From positions 1 through 64,000 of the forward strand of contig NZ_LVEJ01000004.1 in the NCBI RefSeq assembly GCF_001648775.1: a stretch of DNA of 64,000 nt. The letters run 5' to 3'. This document shows positions 43,134 through 52,794 of the stretch, one piece after another (the stretch's first letter is position 1; each line of letters starts with the position of its first letter). A model generated the notes under the pieces. It was not told the DNA's origin. It did no database searches and worked only from the letters and a program-made list of their open reading frames with translations. Source of the DNA: Pseudomonas fluorescens (GTDB taxonomy: Bacteria > Pseudomonadota > Gammaproteobacteria > Pseudomonadales > Pseudomonadaceae). Position numbers and translations under genes: made by a program.

Positions 43134-44207
43134 TTACAACTGCGGATCGTCCACACCACTATAAATATCGGAATCCTTGTACAAGTCATGGACATGGCGC
43201 ACCAGCACCATGATCACCGCGGCCACCGGCAACGCCAGCAACACCCCGGTAAAACCGAACAACTCGCCACCCGCCAGAATGGCGAAGATCACCGCCACCG
43301 GGTGCAGGCCGATGCGATCACCCACCAGCAACGGCGTCAGTACCATACCTTCCAGCGCCTGACCGACCATGAACACCGCGACGATCCCGACCATCGGATA
43401 CAGATCGCCACCAAACTGGAACAGGCCAGCGATCAGCGCCGCGCCAATGCCGATCACGAAGCCCATATAGGGCACGATCGCTGCCAGACCAGCGATCAGG
43501 CCGATCAACAGGCCCAGTTCCAGACCGACAATCATCAGGCCGGCCGCATAAATCACGCCCAGTGCCACCATCACCAGCAACTGACCGCGAACAAACGCGC
43601 CCAGTACCTCATGACATTCACCGGCCAGCGATACGATGGTCTCTTCCCGATCACGCGGCAGCAGGCTGCGAATCTTGGCCATCATCACGTCCCAGTCACG
43701 CAGCAAGTAGAAACTCACCACCGGGATCAGCACCAGATTGGCCAACCAGCCGATCAGCGCCAGGCTCGACGCCGTGGCCTGACTCAACACCACACTGACG
43801 ATGTCGGTGGTCTGCCCCATGTGTTCACTGATCGCTGCTTTGACCTTGTCGAACTTCCAGAAGCCGTCCGAAAGCCCCAGCTTCGCCTGCGCCCACGGCA
43901 GCGCCGTGTGCTGCAACCAGTCGAGCATCTGCGGCGCCAGCTCGTACAAGCGCAGCAGTTGCTTGGCGAGCATCGGCACCAACACCAGCAACAGTGCGGT
44001 GACGATCAGGGTGAACAGGGCAAACACCGCGATCACACCCCACGTTCGCGACAGACCCAGGCGCTCCAGACGATCCACCAGCGGATCAAACAGATACGCC
44101 AGCAGCAGCGCCACCAGAAACGGCGTGAGGATCGGGTGCAGCAACCAGACAAATGCGCAAAGCAGGACCACCCCACCGAGCCAGAACCAACGCCGCGTAT
44201 CGGCCAT
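43134..44207 (-). CDS. perM: AI-2E/PerM family permease
   Basis: 357 residues with seven to eight transmembrane segments. The AI-2E transporter family opening LLHPILTPFLVALLLAYLFDPLVDRLERLGLSR is present, followed by a long soluble loop (about 85-160), then PVVSFYLLRDWDVMMAKI, the ALGVIYAAGLMIVG helix, GLAAIVPYMGFVIGIGAALIAGL and GELFGFTGVLLALPVAAVIMVL. Members export autoinducer-2 or act as antiporters; the substrate here is unknown. The gene follows the DUF2066 gene by 34 bases and precedes hda, the usual pseudomonad order. A weak CCCGGC hairpin at 43105-43120 may end the transcript. Confidence 0.9.
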   Translation of the reverse strand: MADTRRWFWLGGVVLLCAFVWLLHPILTPFLVALLLAYLFDPLVDRLERLGLSRTWGVIAVFALFTLIVTALLLVLVPMLAKQLLRLYELAPQMLDWLQHTALPWAQAKLGLSDGFWKFDKVKAAISEHMGQTTDIVSVVLSQATASSLALIGWLANLVLIPVVSFYLLRDWDVMMAKIRSLLPRDREETIVSLAGECHEVLGAFVRGQLLVMVALGVIYAAGLMIVGLELGLLIGLIAGLAAIVPYMGFVIGIGAALIAGLFQFGGDLYPMVGIVAVFMVGQALEGMVLTPLLVGDRIGLHPVAVIFAILAGGELFGFTGVLLALPVAAVIMVLVRHVHDLYKDSDIYSGVDDPQL

Positions 44208-44241
44208 GTACCACTCCTGTTGTTTCTATATAAGGAAAGAC

Positions 44242-45288
44242 TTACCAGCGAAACCGCAACGCCGGTGCTGCCGGCGCTGCAACAGGTGCTGCCCCCGCCA
44301 CTGCAGGCTGCGGCGCGGCCACCGGGGCCGCAGCCTCGGCCGGCAGTTCCTGCAACTTGGCCAGCGACAACTGCGCACGCATCTGATCGGCACTGCCGTT
44401 GACCCGATAGACGATGCGATCGCCATCAACACTTTGCAGACGCACGCCAAACGGTTCGAGTAACCGCAACAGTGCTGCGTAATGCTCAAGATTCATGCCC
44501 TGCACTTCCAGGGTCTGTTGACCCGAAGCACCGGGTTTGGCAACAAAACGTGGCGCCAGACGCTCAGCCACCGCCAGCATCACCGCGTCAGCCACGGCGG
44601 CCTGATCGGCGCCCTGCACGCTGCCCGCCTCTTTTTGATCGCCCAGCCACAGGTGCCATTTGGCTTGCCACTGTCCGCCTTCTTCACGGGCATGCACCGC
44701 CAGCAAGGCGTCAGCGTTATAGCGTTCGGAAGCACCGCGCAGTGGCGCCGGATCCGTGCCCTCAAGCGCCGGCGCGGTGGCAACCAACTGTTCACTCAGG
44801 TCTGCCAGCGGCAAACGCAACGGCAATCCGCGATGTTGCGCGGCCGTACGCAACGGCGCGGCAGCAGCCTGACCATCGCCGACCAGACTCGACCCTTCAG
44901 TCGAATCGTTCAGCCACCAGCTCAGAATCGACGGTCGACTGCCCCCCCACAACGACAACCCGGCACGCCGCAGCGCCTGCTCGGTGGTCGTCGGATCGAA
45001 ATCGACCTTGAGCACCTCCGGCGGCCCGGCATCGAAACCGAACTGACTGATAATTTGCTGCGGATCCTTGCGAATCGTCGCCAGCCCCGGGTTCTGTGGA
45101 GCTTTTGGATCGCCGGTCAGACGCAATACCAGTGTATCGAGCGCCGCCTGCGTGGCGCGATCACGCTCTTGCGGCGACTGGCCGTTGACCGGCTCGCGCA
45201 CCTGATAAAGGCCTTTGAGATTTTCGGCGTGACTCGCCAGGCTGATCAGCGACAAACAACCCACAAACAACAATTTACAAAAACGCAT
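44242..45288 (-). CDS. DUF2066 domain protein with signal peptide
   Basis: 348 residues from ATG 45288 (MRFCKLLFVGCLSLISLASHAEN), with a predicted signal peptide cut after SHA. Domain of unknown function 2066 from ~residue 25: LKGLYQVREPVNGQSPQERDRATQAALDTLVLRLTGD, QFGFDAGPPEVLKVDFDPTTTEQALRRAGLSLWGGSRP. The last third is Ala/Pro-rich and low in complexity, ending LRFRW. Family members are periplasmic proteins of unknown role near perM and hda. No membrane helix beyond the signal is seen. Confidence 0.9.
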   Translation of the reverse strand: MRFCKLLFVGCLSLISLASHAENLKGLYQVREPVNGQSPQERDRATQAALDTLVLRLTGDPKAPQNPGLATIRKDPQQIISQFGFDAGPPEVLKVDFDPTTTEQALRRAGLSLWGGSRPSILSWWLNDSTEGSSLVGDGQAAAAPLRTAAQHRGLPLRLPLADLSEQLVATAPALEGTDPAPLRGASERYNADALLAVHAREEGGQWQAKWHLWLGDQKEAGSVQGADQAAVADAVMLAVAERLAPRFVAKPGASGQQTLEVQGMNLEHYAALLRLLEPFGVRLQSVDGDRIVYRVNGSADQMRAQLSLAKLQELPAEAAAPVAAPQPAVAGAAPVAAPAAPALRFRW

Positions 45289-45661
45289 GGAAAATTCCCG
45301 TCGACAGGAGCGGCTGGAACAGGCCGCGTGAACCGGTTGAGCAAGGCTGTGACAATCTGCCAGCACCAAACATTCACCCGGCGGCGATAAGTTTTTGCAC
45401 AGTGATAACGATAGACGGTTAATGGCCCCACCTTATACAGGCGTTCATACGCCTCAATTGCAAAAAATTTCCGCTGATATGGCCCTGCCCGTCGGTGCGA
45501 GGATGGCCGCTGCCCCTCAAGCCTGATAAAATCGCGCGCCTTCGCAGACCGGCAACAGCCGGGCACCTCGAAACTCGCGTGAGGCCATCGCCCTCTCGAT
45601 TTCGAAGTTCCCGCTGAACTCGGTCGTTACCCCTGAATCCCCTCCCCTAAAGGCCTGGATC
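45289..45661. other. Divergent control region between DUF2066 gene and purM
   Basis: 373 bases hold the promoters of the leftward DUF2066-perM-hda run and of purM. A TGATAAAAT element near 45525 could be a purM -10. No riboswitch, repeat or extra gene was recognised. The purM Shine-Dalgarno region is AAAGGCC. Confidence 0.5.
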
Positions 45662-46720
45662 ATGAGCAAGCAACCCTCCCTGAGCTACAAGGACGCCGGT
45701 GTAGACATCGACGCCGGTGAAGCATTGGTCGAACGCATCAAGAGCGTCGCCAAGCGCACTGCGCGCCCGGAAGTCATGGGCGGCCTGGGCGGTTTCGGCG
45801 CCCTCTGCGAAATCCCGGCCGGCTACAAGCAGCCAGTACTGGTTTCCGGCACCGACGGCGTCGGCACCAAGCTGCGTCTGGCACTGAACCTGAACAAGCA
45901 CGACAGCATCGGCATCGACCTGGTTGCGATGTGCGTGAACGACCTCGTCGTGTGCGGCGCCGAGCCACTGTTCTTCCTCGACTACTACGCCACCGGCAAA
46001 CTGAATGTCGAGACCGCGACTCAGGTCGTGACCGGCATCGGTGCTGGCTGCGAACTGTCGGGTTGCTCGCTGGTGGGCGGCGAAACCGCTGAAATGCCAG
46101 GCATGTACGAAGGCGAAGACTACGACCTGGCCGGCTTCTGCGTCGGCGTCGTGGAAAAGGCTGAAATCATCGACGGCTCGAAAGTCGCCACCGGTGACGC
46201 GCTGATCGCGCTGCCATCGTCCGGCCCGCACTCGAACGGCTACTCGCTGATCCGCAAGATCATCGAAGTGTCCGGTGCCGACATCGAAAACATCCAGCTC
46301 GACGGCAAACCGCTGACCGATCTGCTGATGGCCCCGACCCGCATCTACGTGAAGCCGCTGCTCAAGCTGATCAAAGACACCGGCGCTGTCAAAGCCATGG
46401 CCCACATCACCGGTGGCGGTCTGCTCGACAACATCCCGCGCGTGCTGCCAAAAGGCGCTCAAGCGGTGGTTGACGTGGCTAGCTGGACGCGCCCGGCCGT
46501 ATTCGACTGGCTGCAGGAAAAAGGCAACGTTGACGAAACCGAGATGCACCGCGTACTGAACTGCGGCGTCGGCATGGTCATCTGCGTGGCTCAAGAGCAC
46601 GTTGAAGTAGCCCTGAAAACCCTGCGTGACGCCGGCGAACAGCCTTGGGTCATCGGTCAGATCGCTGCCGCTGCCGAAGGCGCTGCTCAGGTTGATCTGC
46701 AGAACCTTAAGGCTCATTAA
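45662..46720 (+). CDS. purM: Phosphoribosylformylglycinamidine cyclo-ligase
   Basis: 352 residues. ATP-dependent ring closure to aminoimidazole ribotide in purine synthesis. The AIR-synthase fold shows [18 protein letters not shown] at the N-terminus, [61 protein letters not shown] and [14 protein letters not shown]. Length and motifs are standard. The stop codon shares its last base with the purN start, so purM and purN form a coupled pair. Confidence 0.98.
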   Translation: MSKQPSLSYKDAGVDIDAGEALVERIKSVAKRTARPEVMGGLGGFGALCEIPAGYKQPVLVSGTDGVGTKLRLALNLNKHDSIGIDLVAMCVNDLVVCGAEPLFFLDYYATGKLNVETATQVVTGIGAGCELSGCSLVGGETAEMPGMYEGEDYDLAGFCVGVVEKAEIIDGSKVATGDALIALPSSGPHSNGYSLIRKIIEVSGADIENIQLDGKPLTDLLMAPTRIYVKPLLKLIKDTGAVKAMAHITGGGLLDNIPRVLPKGAQAVVDVASWTRPAVFDWLQEKGNVDETEMHRVLNCGVGMVICVAQEHVEVALKTLRDAGEQPWVIGQIAAAAEGAAQVDLQNLKAH

Positions 46721-47370
46721 TGTCCGCAACCTGTGATGTCGTGGTGCTGTTGTCCGGCACCGGCAGTAACTTGCAGGCTCTGATCGACAGCACGCGGACC
46801 GGCGACAGCCCGGTCCGCATCGCTGCAGTGATTTCCAATCGCGCCGACGCCTACGGCCTGCAACGCGCCAGTGACGCGGGTATCGCCACCCGCTCGCTGG
46901 ATCACAAGGCATTCGAAGGTCGCGAGGCCTTCGATGCTGCTCTGATCGAACTGATCGACGAATTCCAACCCAAACTCGTGGTGCTGGCCGGTTTCATGCG
47001 CATTCTCAGCGCTGACTTCGTTCGCCACTACCAGGGTCGCCTGCTCAATATCCACCCCTCGCTGCTGCCCAAATACAAAGGGTTACACACTCATCAGCGT
47101 GCGCTGGAGGCCGGCGACACCGAGCACGGCTGCTCCGTGCACTTCGTCACCGAGGAACTCGATGGCGGACCACTGGTCGTACAGGCAGTATTACCGGTAG
47201 AGTTGCACGACACGCCGCAGAGTCTGGCGCAGCGAGTTCACGTTCAGGAACACCTGATCTACCCGATGGCGGTACGCTGGTTTGCCGAAGGCAGGCTGGC
47301 ACTCGGTGAACACGGTGCTTTACTGGACGGGCAGTTACTCGCGGCCAGCGGCCACTTGATTCGAAACTAG
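46720..47370 (+). CDS. purN: Phosphoribosylglycinamide formyltransferase (folate-type)
   Basis: 216 residues. It transfers a formyl group from 10-formyl-tetrahydrofolate to GAR. Landmarks: VVVLLSGTGSNLQALIDS, LAGFMRILSADFV, the catalytic Asn/His in LLNIHPSLLPKYKGLHTHQRAL, and the Asp in EHGCSVHFVTEELDGGPLVVQA. It is co-translated with purM and followed 8 bases later by a DUF3108 gene. Confidence 0.97.
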   Translation: MSATCDVVVLLSGTGSNLQALIDSTRTGDSPVRIAAVISNRADAYGLQRASDAGIATRSLDHKAFEGREAFDAALIELIDEFQPKLVVLAGFMRILSADFVRHYQGRLLNIHPSLLPKYKGLHTHQRALEAGDTEHGCSVHFVTEELDGGPLVVQAVLPVELHDTPQSLAQRVHVQEHLIYPMAVRWFAEGRLALGEHGALLDGQLLAASGHLIRN

Positions 47371-47378
47371 GAGATTTT

Positions 47379-48092
47379 ATGCGTCGCGCCCTGCTCTTCG
47401 CTTGCGCTCTGCTCGCCCTGCCTTTCGCGCAGGCTGCGGACCTTCAACCGTTCTCCGCCAGCTACACCGCCGACTGGAAACAGCTGCCCATGAGCGGCAC
47501 CGCCGAACGCAGCCTGGTCAAGGAAGCCAACGGTGTCTGGAAACTCAGCTTCAAGGCCTCGATGATGATCGCCAGCCTGAGTGAAGAAAGCACCCTGACC
47601 CTGGACAAGGACACCCTGCTGCCGCAGTCCTACCACTTTGAACGTGGCGGCCTGGGCAAAGCGAAAAAGGCTGATCTGGATTTCGACTGGAACAGCAAAA
47701 TGGTCACCGGCACTGACCGTGGCGACGCGGTGAAAATCCCGCTGAACCGTGGCATGGTCGACAAGTCCACCTATCAACTGGCGCTGCAGCATGACGTTGC
47801 TGCCGGCAAGAAGACCATGAGCTATCAAGTGGTCGATGACGGCGAAGTCGATACTTACGACTTCCGCGTGCTGGGTTCGGAAAAAGTCGAGACCAAGGCT
47901 GGCAAGATCGATGCAATCAAGGTCGAGCGCGTGCGCGACCCGACACAAAGCAAGCGCACCACCGTCCTTTGGTTCGCCAAGGATTGGGATTACCTGCTGG
48001 TCCGCCTGCAACAGGTTGAAACCGACGGCAAGGAGTACAACATCATGCTCCAGGACGGCACGGTCAACGGCAAAACCGTTAAAGGCAGCTGA
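47379..48092 (+). CDS. DUF3108 domain periplasmic protein
   Basis: 237 residues with a clear signal peptide (MRRALLFACALLALPFAQA-AD). The DUF3108 beta-rich domain follows: FSASYTADWKQLPMSGTAERSLV, DTLLPQSYHFERGG, YQVVDDGEVDTYDFRVLG, and TTVLWFAKDWDYLLVRLQQVETDGKEYNIML. Role unknown, with a lipocalin-like strand pattern. It lies directly behind purN with its Shine-Dalgarno (AGGAG) overlapping the purN stop region, so it is probably expressed with purMN. Confidence 0.92.
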   Translation: MRRALLFACALLALPFAQAADLQPFSASYTADWKQLPMSGTAERSLVKEANGVWKLSFKASMMIASLSEESTLTLDKDTLLPQSYHFERGGLGKAKKADLDFDWNSKMVTGTDRGDAVKIPLNRGMVDKSTYQLALQHDVAAGKKTMSYQVVDDGEVDTYDFRVLGSEKVETKAGKIDAIKVERVRDPTQSKRTTVLWFAKDWDYLLVRLQQVETDGKEYNIMLQDGTVNGKTVKGS

Positions 48093-48106
48093 TCCGCCGC
48101 CACAGC

Positions 48107-48135
48107 AAAAAGCCCTGCGAAATGCGGGGCTTTTT
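48107..48135 (+). terminator. Rho-independent terminator of the purMN operon
   Basis: AAAAAGCCCTGC / GCGGGGCTTTTT with a GAAAT loop and one G-U pair, followed by more T residues. It lies 14 bases after the DUF3108 stop. Confidence 0.93.
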
Positions 48136-48169
48136 TTCGTCTGCCGGATTGGAGATTGTGCCTGGCTCG

Positions 48170-48345
48170 CCCCTCACCCCAGCCCTCTCCCGAGGGAGAG
48201 GGGGCCGACCGAGATGTCTGACCAGCTACATCGACCTGAAAGACCGAGTCGATTATGGATTCACCAAAGAATGTTCAGGTCGGCGTAACTCTTTAATTCA
48301 CACGGTCGGTCCCCTCTCCCTCTGGGAGAGGGCTAGGGTGAGGGG
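48170..48345. repeat. MITE-like ~177-bp inverted-repeat element, copy A
   Basis: The terminal inverted repeats CCCCTCACCCCAGCCCTCTC and GAGAGGGCTAGGGTGAGGGG bound a core containing GAGGGAGAGGGGGCCGACCG, an inner CGACCTGAA / TTCAGGTCGG pair, and GATTATGGATTCA. There is no reading frame inside. Copy C (52795-52971) is of equal length; copy B (52654-52772) is truncated. It may correspond to the R178-type family described in P. fluorescens, but I cannot check this. Confidence 0.85.
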
Positions 48346-48361
48346 CTTTTGAAGGCGAACC

Positions 48362-49987
48362 TCAAACCGAAAACTTCGCCACCATACTGTTCAAATCCAC
48401 CGCCAACCGAGACAACTCCTGACTCGCCGCACTCGTCTGATTCGCCCCTGCCGAGGTCTGCATTGCCAGATCCCGAATATTCATCAGATTGCGATCCACC
48501 TCGCGCGCCACCGCTGCCTGCTCTTCCGAGGCACTGGCGATCACCAGATTACGCTCGTTGATCAGCGTGAATGCCGAGGCGATCTCCTCAAGTGCAGTCC
48601 CGGCAGCCTTGGCCAACTCCAGTGTCGAACGCGCCCGCACATTACTCTGCTGCATCGAACTGACCGCCGAATCAGTGCCCTGCTGAATGCCGCCAATCAT
48701 CTGCTCGATCTCTTGCGTCGACTGCTGCGTGCGATGCGCCAGCGCCCGTACCTCGTCCGCCACCACGGCAAACCCGCGCCCGGCATCACCGGCCCGCGCG
48801 GCCTCAATCGCCGCGTTCAGCGCCAGCAGGTTGGTCTGCTCGGCGATCGAACGAATCACATCCAGCACTTTGCTGATGCCATGAACCTTCTGCGCCAGAT
48901 CTTCGACCTGCGAGGCATTGTTGGTCACGTCTTCGGCGAGGAACTCAATCGAGGAAACGGTCTGCTGCACTTGTTCTCGACCGTGCTGGGCGATGCGATC
49001 GGATTCACGCGAAGCTTCAGAAGTCGCCACCGCATTGCTGGCCACCTCCTCCACCGCCGCGGTCATCTGGTTGACCGCCGTGGCCGCCTGTTCGATTTCC
49101 AGGCTCTGCTGATGCAAACCGCGGGTGGCGTCTTCCGTGACGCAACTCAATTCTTCCGACGCCGAGGCCAATTGACTGGAGGACTCGGAGATTTGCCGAA
49201 TCGTGTCGCGCAGGTTGTGCTGCATGCTCTTGAGTGCATGCAGCAGCCGCGCCGGCTCGTCGTTGCCGCTGATGTTGATATCACCGGTCAGGTCACCACC
49301 GGCAACCACCTCGGCCACGCCCAACGATTGCGCCAGCGGCAGCACGATGCTGCGGGTCAGCAGCAGGGCCAAGCCGATGGTTATCAGCGCAGTCACGCCG
49401 ATCATCACCCCGACCCACACCCGTGAGTTGATAAACACCAAGCGCGCAGCCTCGGTGGCAAGGTTGGCATTGTGTTTATTCAGCTCGACCAACTCGCGCA
49501 GGATGACCGCAATTTCATCGGCCAACGGGCTCATTTCGCCGTTGAGAATCGCCGCTGCTTCCTCCACGCGATTCTGCGCCGACAACTGCATGACCTGCGC
49601 CTGGAACTCCAGATATTTGTGTTCGGCGACCTTGAAGCGATCAAACAGCTTGCGCTCTTCGGGCAGCACGATCAGCACGTCATAACGCTGCTGGGCTTCA
49701 CTCAGCACACCGCGCAGATCATTGAGCTTGGCGACATTCTGCTCCAGCGCCTGCGGATCGCGATTGAGCAACAGGCGCATGGTCAGCGCGCGCAGGCGCA
49801 GCATGTCCTGACTCATCTCACCGACCGCCATGACGCTTGGCAGCCAATTGTTATCGACCTCGTCGGACTGCGCGCGCATGTTCGACATTTGCAGCAAAGC
49901 GAACGCCCCGAGCGCGAACACCATCAAGGCCAACAGACCAAAACCCAGGCCGGCGCGCGGGGCAATATTGAGACTACGGATACTCAT
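48362..49987 (-). CDS. Methyl-accepting chemotaxis protein
   Basis: 541 residues from ATG 49987 (AAGGAACC upstream). Two transmembrane segments (LGFGLLALMVFALGAFALL near 15-33; GVMIGVTALITIGLALLLT near 190-210) flank a ~150-residue periplasmic four-helix-bundle sensor. A HAMP domain (~212-265, VVAGGDLTGDINISGNDE) and the cytoplasmic signalling hairpin follow, with the tip IRSIAEQTNLLALNAAIEAARAGDAGRGFAVVADEVR. The ligand is not evident. No chemotaxis genes are nearby, as is common for orphan receptors in Pseudomonas. Confidence 0.96.
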   Translation of the reverse strand: MSIRSLNIAPRAGLGFGLLALMVFALGAFALLQMSNMRAQSDEVDNNWLPSVMAVGEMSQDMLRLRALTMRLLLNRDPQALEQNVAKLNDLRGVLSEAQQRYDVLIVLPEERKLFDRFKVAEHKYLEFQAQVMQLSAQNRVEEAAAILNGEMSPLADEIAVILRELVELNKHNANLATEAARLVFINSRVWVGVMIGVTALITIGLALLLTRSIVLPLAQSLGVAEVVAGGDLTGDINISGNDEPARLLHALKSMQHNLRDTIRQISESSSQLASASEELSCVTEDATRGLHQQSLEIEQAATAVNQMTAAVEEVASNAVATSEASRESDRIAQHGREQVQQTVSSIEFLAEDVTNNASQVEDLAQKVHGISKVLDVIRSIAEQTNLLALNAAIEAARAGDAGRGFAVVADEVRALAHRTQQSTQEIEQMIGGIQQGTDSAVSSMQQSNVRARSTLELAKAAGTALEEIASAFTLINERNLVIASASEEQAAVAREVDRNLMNIRDLAMQTSAGANQTSAASQELSRLAVDLNSMVAKFSV

Positions 49988-50117
49988 TGCTCTGGTTCCT
50001 TCCAAAAGCGCTGCATCAACCCTGCAGCTGGTTGCTTAAGAAGGTATCGGCCCGGTGAAAATTTGCGTAAGACCAAAATGTGATATCAAAAGGCCTTAAT
50101 ACTCCGAACCGTCGGCA

Positions 50118-51149
50118 TTAACGATTCAGCGTGGTTTTCCCGGACTTGAGCTCCGTTCGCGGCAAGATCGCCAGGAAGTTATCTCTAGCGACTTTTTTAG
50201 CAACACCTCCGGGCAGCGCATCAAGGAACGGCTTGAAGCTGTGCATCTCCTCACCGAGTTTGTTGAAACGTCCTACCACGTCGGAGCCGAGCATGAAGCG
50301 TTCGGGGTATTTCTCGACCAACGCCAGCCATTCCGGGCGCGGCTTGCCCTGCTCATCCAGCAGATACGGTGTGAGCGTGCTCCATGACAGGTCAATAAAC
50401 AGATTCGGATAGGCTTCCAGCATGCGGGTCAGGGTTGGCAGCAGGAACTCCAGCTGTGTTTGATGGCGATGGATTTCAGCGCTGGTCCCGGCGTGAGCCC
50501 AGATGAATCGCGTGTGCGGATGATTACGCAGCGGCTCTTCGACTTCCTTCAGGTACAGCGGGTTTTTCTCACGCTTGGAGGTGATGTTGGAATGCAGCAT
50601 TACCGGCAGATCGTTCTCGGCGGCCAAGTGATAGATCTTGGTCATGGCCTCGTTATTGGCGCGCGGCGTATCGCCAGACGTCAGCGCCGTGAGGTCATCA
50701 TGCCGAGTGAACACCTCGCCAATGCCCTGCCACAGCCCCGGATACAAGTCGAGCATGCGCTGGATATGCGCAGCGGAGTTTTTGTCGTTGGGGTTGAAGC
50801 CCGAGAGGAAGGGATGAAAGTACGGCCGCTGCTCGGCGCTCAGCTTTTGCACGGCGTCGGCGACAATCACGTCGGTTGCGCTGTACCAATAGGCATCGGC
50901 GTCATCCCCGGCGTAATAACGCGGACGCTTGGGTTCGTCCTCGTGCCACTTTTTCGCCACCGGAATGCCAGAAATCATCACATGCTCGACGGAACCGTCC
51001 TTCATCGCCGTCAGCAGTTTCGCCATGCCTGCGCTTTCCTGGAAAAAATCCACGTAATGCAGGTGCGCATCGCTGTAGGTGTATTCGCGGGCGCTGGCGT
51101 TGCCGGCAAGCAGCAGAAGGCAGGCAAGACTCAAACGATACAGGGACAC
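50118..51149 (-). CDS. Secreted amidohydrolase-family (TIM-barrel) protein
   Basis: 343 residues if the GTG at 51149 is used, which has GGAG at the right distance and directly opens a signal peptide (SLYRLSLACLLLLAGNASA-R). ATG 51173 would add eight residues. The amidohydrolase-2 fold shows the DAHLHYVDF metal box, MLHSNITSK, FIWAHAGTS and GSDVVGR, so the His/Asp metal ligands are present. Homologues include ACMSD-like decarboxylases and lactonases. The substrate is unknown. A periplasmic location is inferred from the signal peptide. Confidence 0.88.
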   Translation of the reverse strand: MSLYRLSLACLLLLAGNASAREYTYSDAHLHYVDFFQESAGMAKLLTAMKDGSVEHVMISGIPVAKKWHEDEPKRPRYYAGDDADAYWYSATDVIVADAVQKLSAEQRPYFHPFLSGFNPNDKNSAAHIQRMLDLYPGLWQGIGEVFTRHDDLTALTSGDTPRANNEAMTKIYHLAAENDLPVMLHSNITSKREKNPLYLKEVEEPLRNHPHTRFIWAHAGTSAEIHRHQTQLEFLLPTLTRMLEAYPNLFIDLSWSTLTPYLLDEQGKPRPEWLALVEKYPERFMLGSDVVGRFNKLGEEMHSFKPFLDALPGGVAKKVARDNFLAILPRTELKSGKTTLNR

Positions 51150-51301
51150 AAGTAATCTCCGGCAAGTAGGCATAGCCTAGACCCCGCCCTGACGACAAGG
51201 GTTCATCCCGCAGGAAAGTGGAACGCGTACCGGTGGGAATGCTCTATAACTGCAAGGTCTTGTTTGATCGAACGACTTTTCCTACTGCCTGTGAGGTTCC
51301 C

Positions 51302-51718
51302 ATGACTGTTACCGTCAATACCGTCTCTGCCGAAGGTTTTCGTCACACTGTACAGATCGATGACCACGAATTGTTTGCCGACGTACCGAAGTCTGCTGGC
51401 GGCGAAGGCTCGGCACCTGAGCCGCACGACTACTTCGATGCCGCCCTTGGCGCCTGTAAAGCGCTGACTTTGAAGATGTACGCGAAGAAGAAAGACATCC
51501 CGTTGACCGGCGTCGGTGTCGACGTCAAACGTGACAACAGCGAAGAGCAGAAAGGCAAATACGTCCTGCACGTCACCCTCACCCTCAAAGGCGTACTGAC
51601 CGACGCCCAGCGCGAGGAATTGCTGCGTGTCGCCGATCGCTGCCCGATTCACAAGCTGATGACCACCAGCGAAGTCACCATCGAAACCCACGCCCCGCAA
51701 GGCTTCGACAGCCAGTAA
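51302..51718 (+). CDS. OsmC-family peroxiredoxin-like protein
   Basis: 138 residues from ATG 51302 (GAGG upstream). The OsmC/Ohr fold has its first redox cysteine in DYFDAALGACKALTLKMYAKKK and the second in RVADRCPIHKLM, with spacing typical of the YhfA/OsmC branch rather than Ohr. These proteins reduce organic hydroperoxides. It lies upstream of a pirin gene on the same strand, 61 bases away, so joint expression is possible. Confidence 0.93.
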   Translation: MTVTVNTVSAEGFRHTVQIDDHELFADVPKSAGGEGSAPEPHDYFDAALGACKALTLKMYAKKKDIPLTGVGVDVKRDNSEEQKGKYVLHVTLTLKGVLTDAQREELLRVADRCPIHKLMTTSEVTIETHAPQGFDSQ

Positions 51719-51779
51719 TCCTCCTCACGCCAGCGGCGGGTTATGCTTCTGGCATCACCCGCTCAGCCTGGAATGCCCC

Positions 51780-52646
51780 ATGGACACGCAACCTCTGATC
51801 ATCCGCCCGCGCGCCGAAGACGTCGAAGGCCAGCCGATTCTGCGCCCGTTGCCATCAGCCAAATGCCGCAGCGTTGGGCCTTTCGTGTTTTTCGACCACA
51901 TGCTCGAGACGGTTTATCCGACGGGCAAGGGCATGAATATCCGACAGCACCCGCACATCGGTCTGTCGACGTTGACGTATCTGTTTGAAGGCCAGCTCCA
52001 GCACAAGGACAGCCTGGGCTCCGATCAGGTGGTCAGTGCCGGCGATGTCAGCTGGATGACCGCTGGCAGCGCGATTGCGCACGTTGAACGCACACCGGAG
52101 CCGCTGTGGGACAAGAGCTTCACGATGCACGGCTTGCAGATCTGGCTGGCCTCGCCCAAGGATCATGAGCAAGGCCCGGGGCACTACAGCCATCACCCGG
52201 CGGCGACGTTGCCGGTCAGCGATAACCTCGGCGTACAGATCCGCATGATCGCCGGATCAGGCTTTTGCCTGGAATCGCCGGTGCCGGTGCTTTCTCCTAC
52301 GTTGTATGCCGAAGTGAAGATGCAAACGGCGACCACCCTGCTGATTCCGACCGAGCATGAAGAGCGGGCGGTGTATGTGTTGAGTGGGGACGCACAGTTG
52401 AATGGCGAAGCGATTGAGCCGCACGCGCTGGTGGTGTTGCCGGCTGGCGAAGAGATGAGTCTGTTTGCCGAAAGTGATGTGCACGCGGTGGTGTTCGGTG
52501 GCGCAGCGCTGGACGGGCCTCGGCGGATCAACTGGAATTTTGTCGCGAGCGATCCGGCGGCGATCGATGAGGCGCGGCGCAAGTGGGCGGCCGGGGATTG
52601 GCCGACGGTGCCGGGGGAAGTTGAGCGGATTGAATTGCCGCGTTAA
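51780..52646 (+). CDS. Pirin-family protein
   Basis: 288 residues, two-domain bicupin. The N-terminal cupin has the metal-binding RQHPHIGLSTLTYLFEGQ and the later histidine/glutamate pair IAHVERTPE (HSEMP in most pirins), so the iron site seems complete with a variant loop. The C-terminal pirin domain runs from ~170 (VPVLSPTLYAEVKMQ, RAVYVLSGDAQLNG, FGGAALDGPRRINWNFVAS). Bacterial pirins often have quercetinase-like or regulatory roles. MITE-like elements follow immediately after the stop. Confidence 0.92.
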   Translation: MDTQPLIIRPRAEDVEGQPILRPLPSAKCRSVGPFVFFDHMLETVYPTGKGMNIRQHPHIGLSTLTYLFEGQLQHKDSLGSDQVVSAGDVSWMTAGSAIAHVERTPEPLWDKSFTMHGLQIWLASPKDHEQGPGHYSHHPAATLPVSDNLGVQIRMIAGSGFCLESPVPVLSPTLYAEVKMQTATTLLIPTEHEERAVYVLSGDAQLNGEAIEPHALVVLPAGEEMSLFAESDVHAVVFGGAALDGPRRINWNFVASDPAAIDEARRKWAAGDWPTVPGEVERIELPR

Positions 52647-52653
52647 GCCTTGA

Positions 52654-52772
52654 CCCTCACCCCAGCCCTCTCCCAGAGGGAGAGGGAGCCGACCGAGGTG
52701 TCTTGCGTCATACGCCGACCTGAAAGACCTTATCGATTATGGATTCGGTAATGCCCTGGCAGGTCGCGCATT
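52654..52772. repeat. MITE-like element, truncated copy B
   Basis: Begins CCCTCACCCCAGCCCTCTCC like copies A and C and carries the GCCGACCGAGGTGTCTTGCG and GATTATGGATTCGG parts, then stops after CAGGTCGCGC without the right terminal repeat. It is a ~120-base left half, 22 bases before full copy C. Confidence 0.8.
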
Positions 52773-52794
52773 GGTCGAGCGCCCACCATCAGCA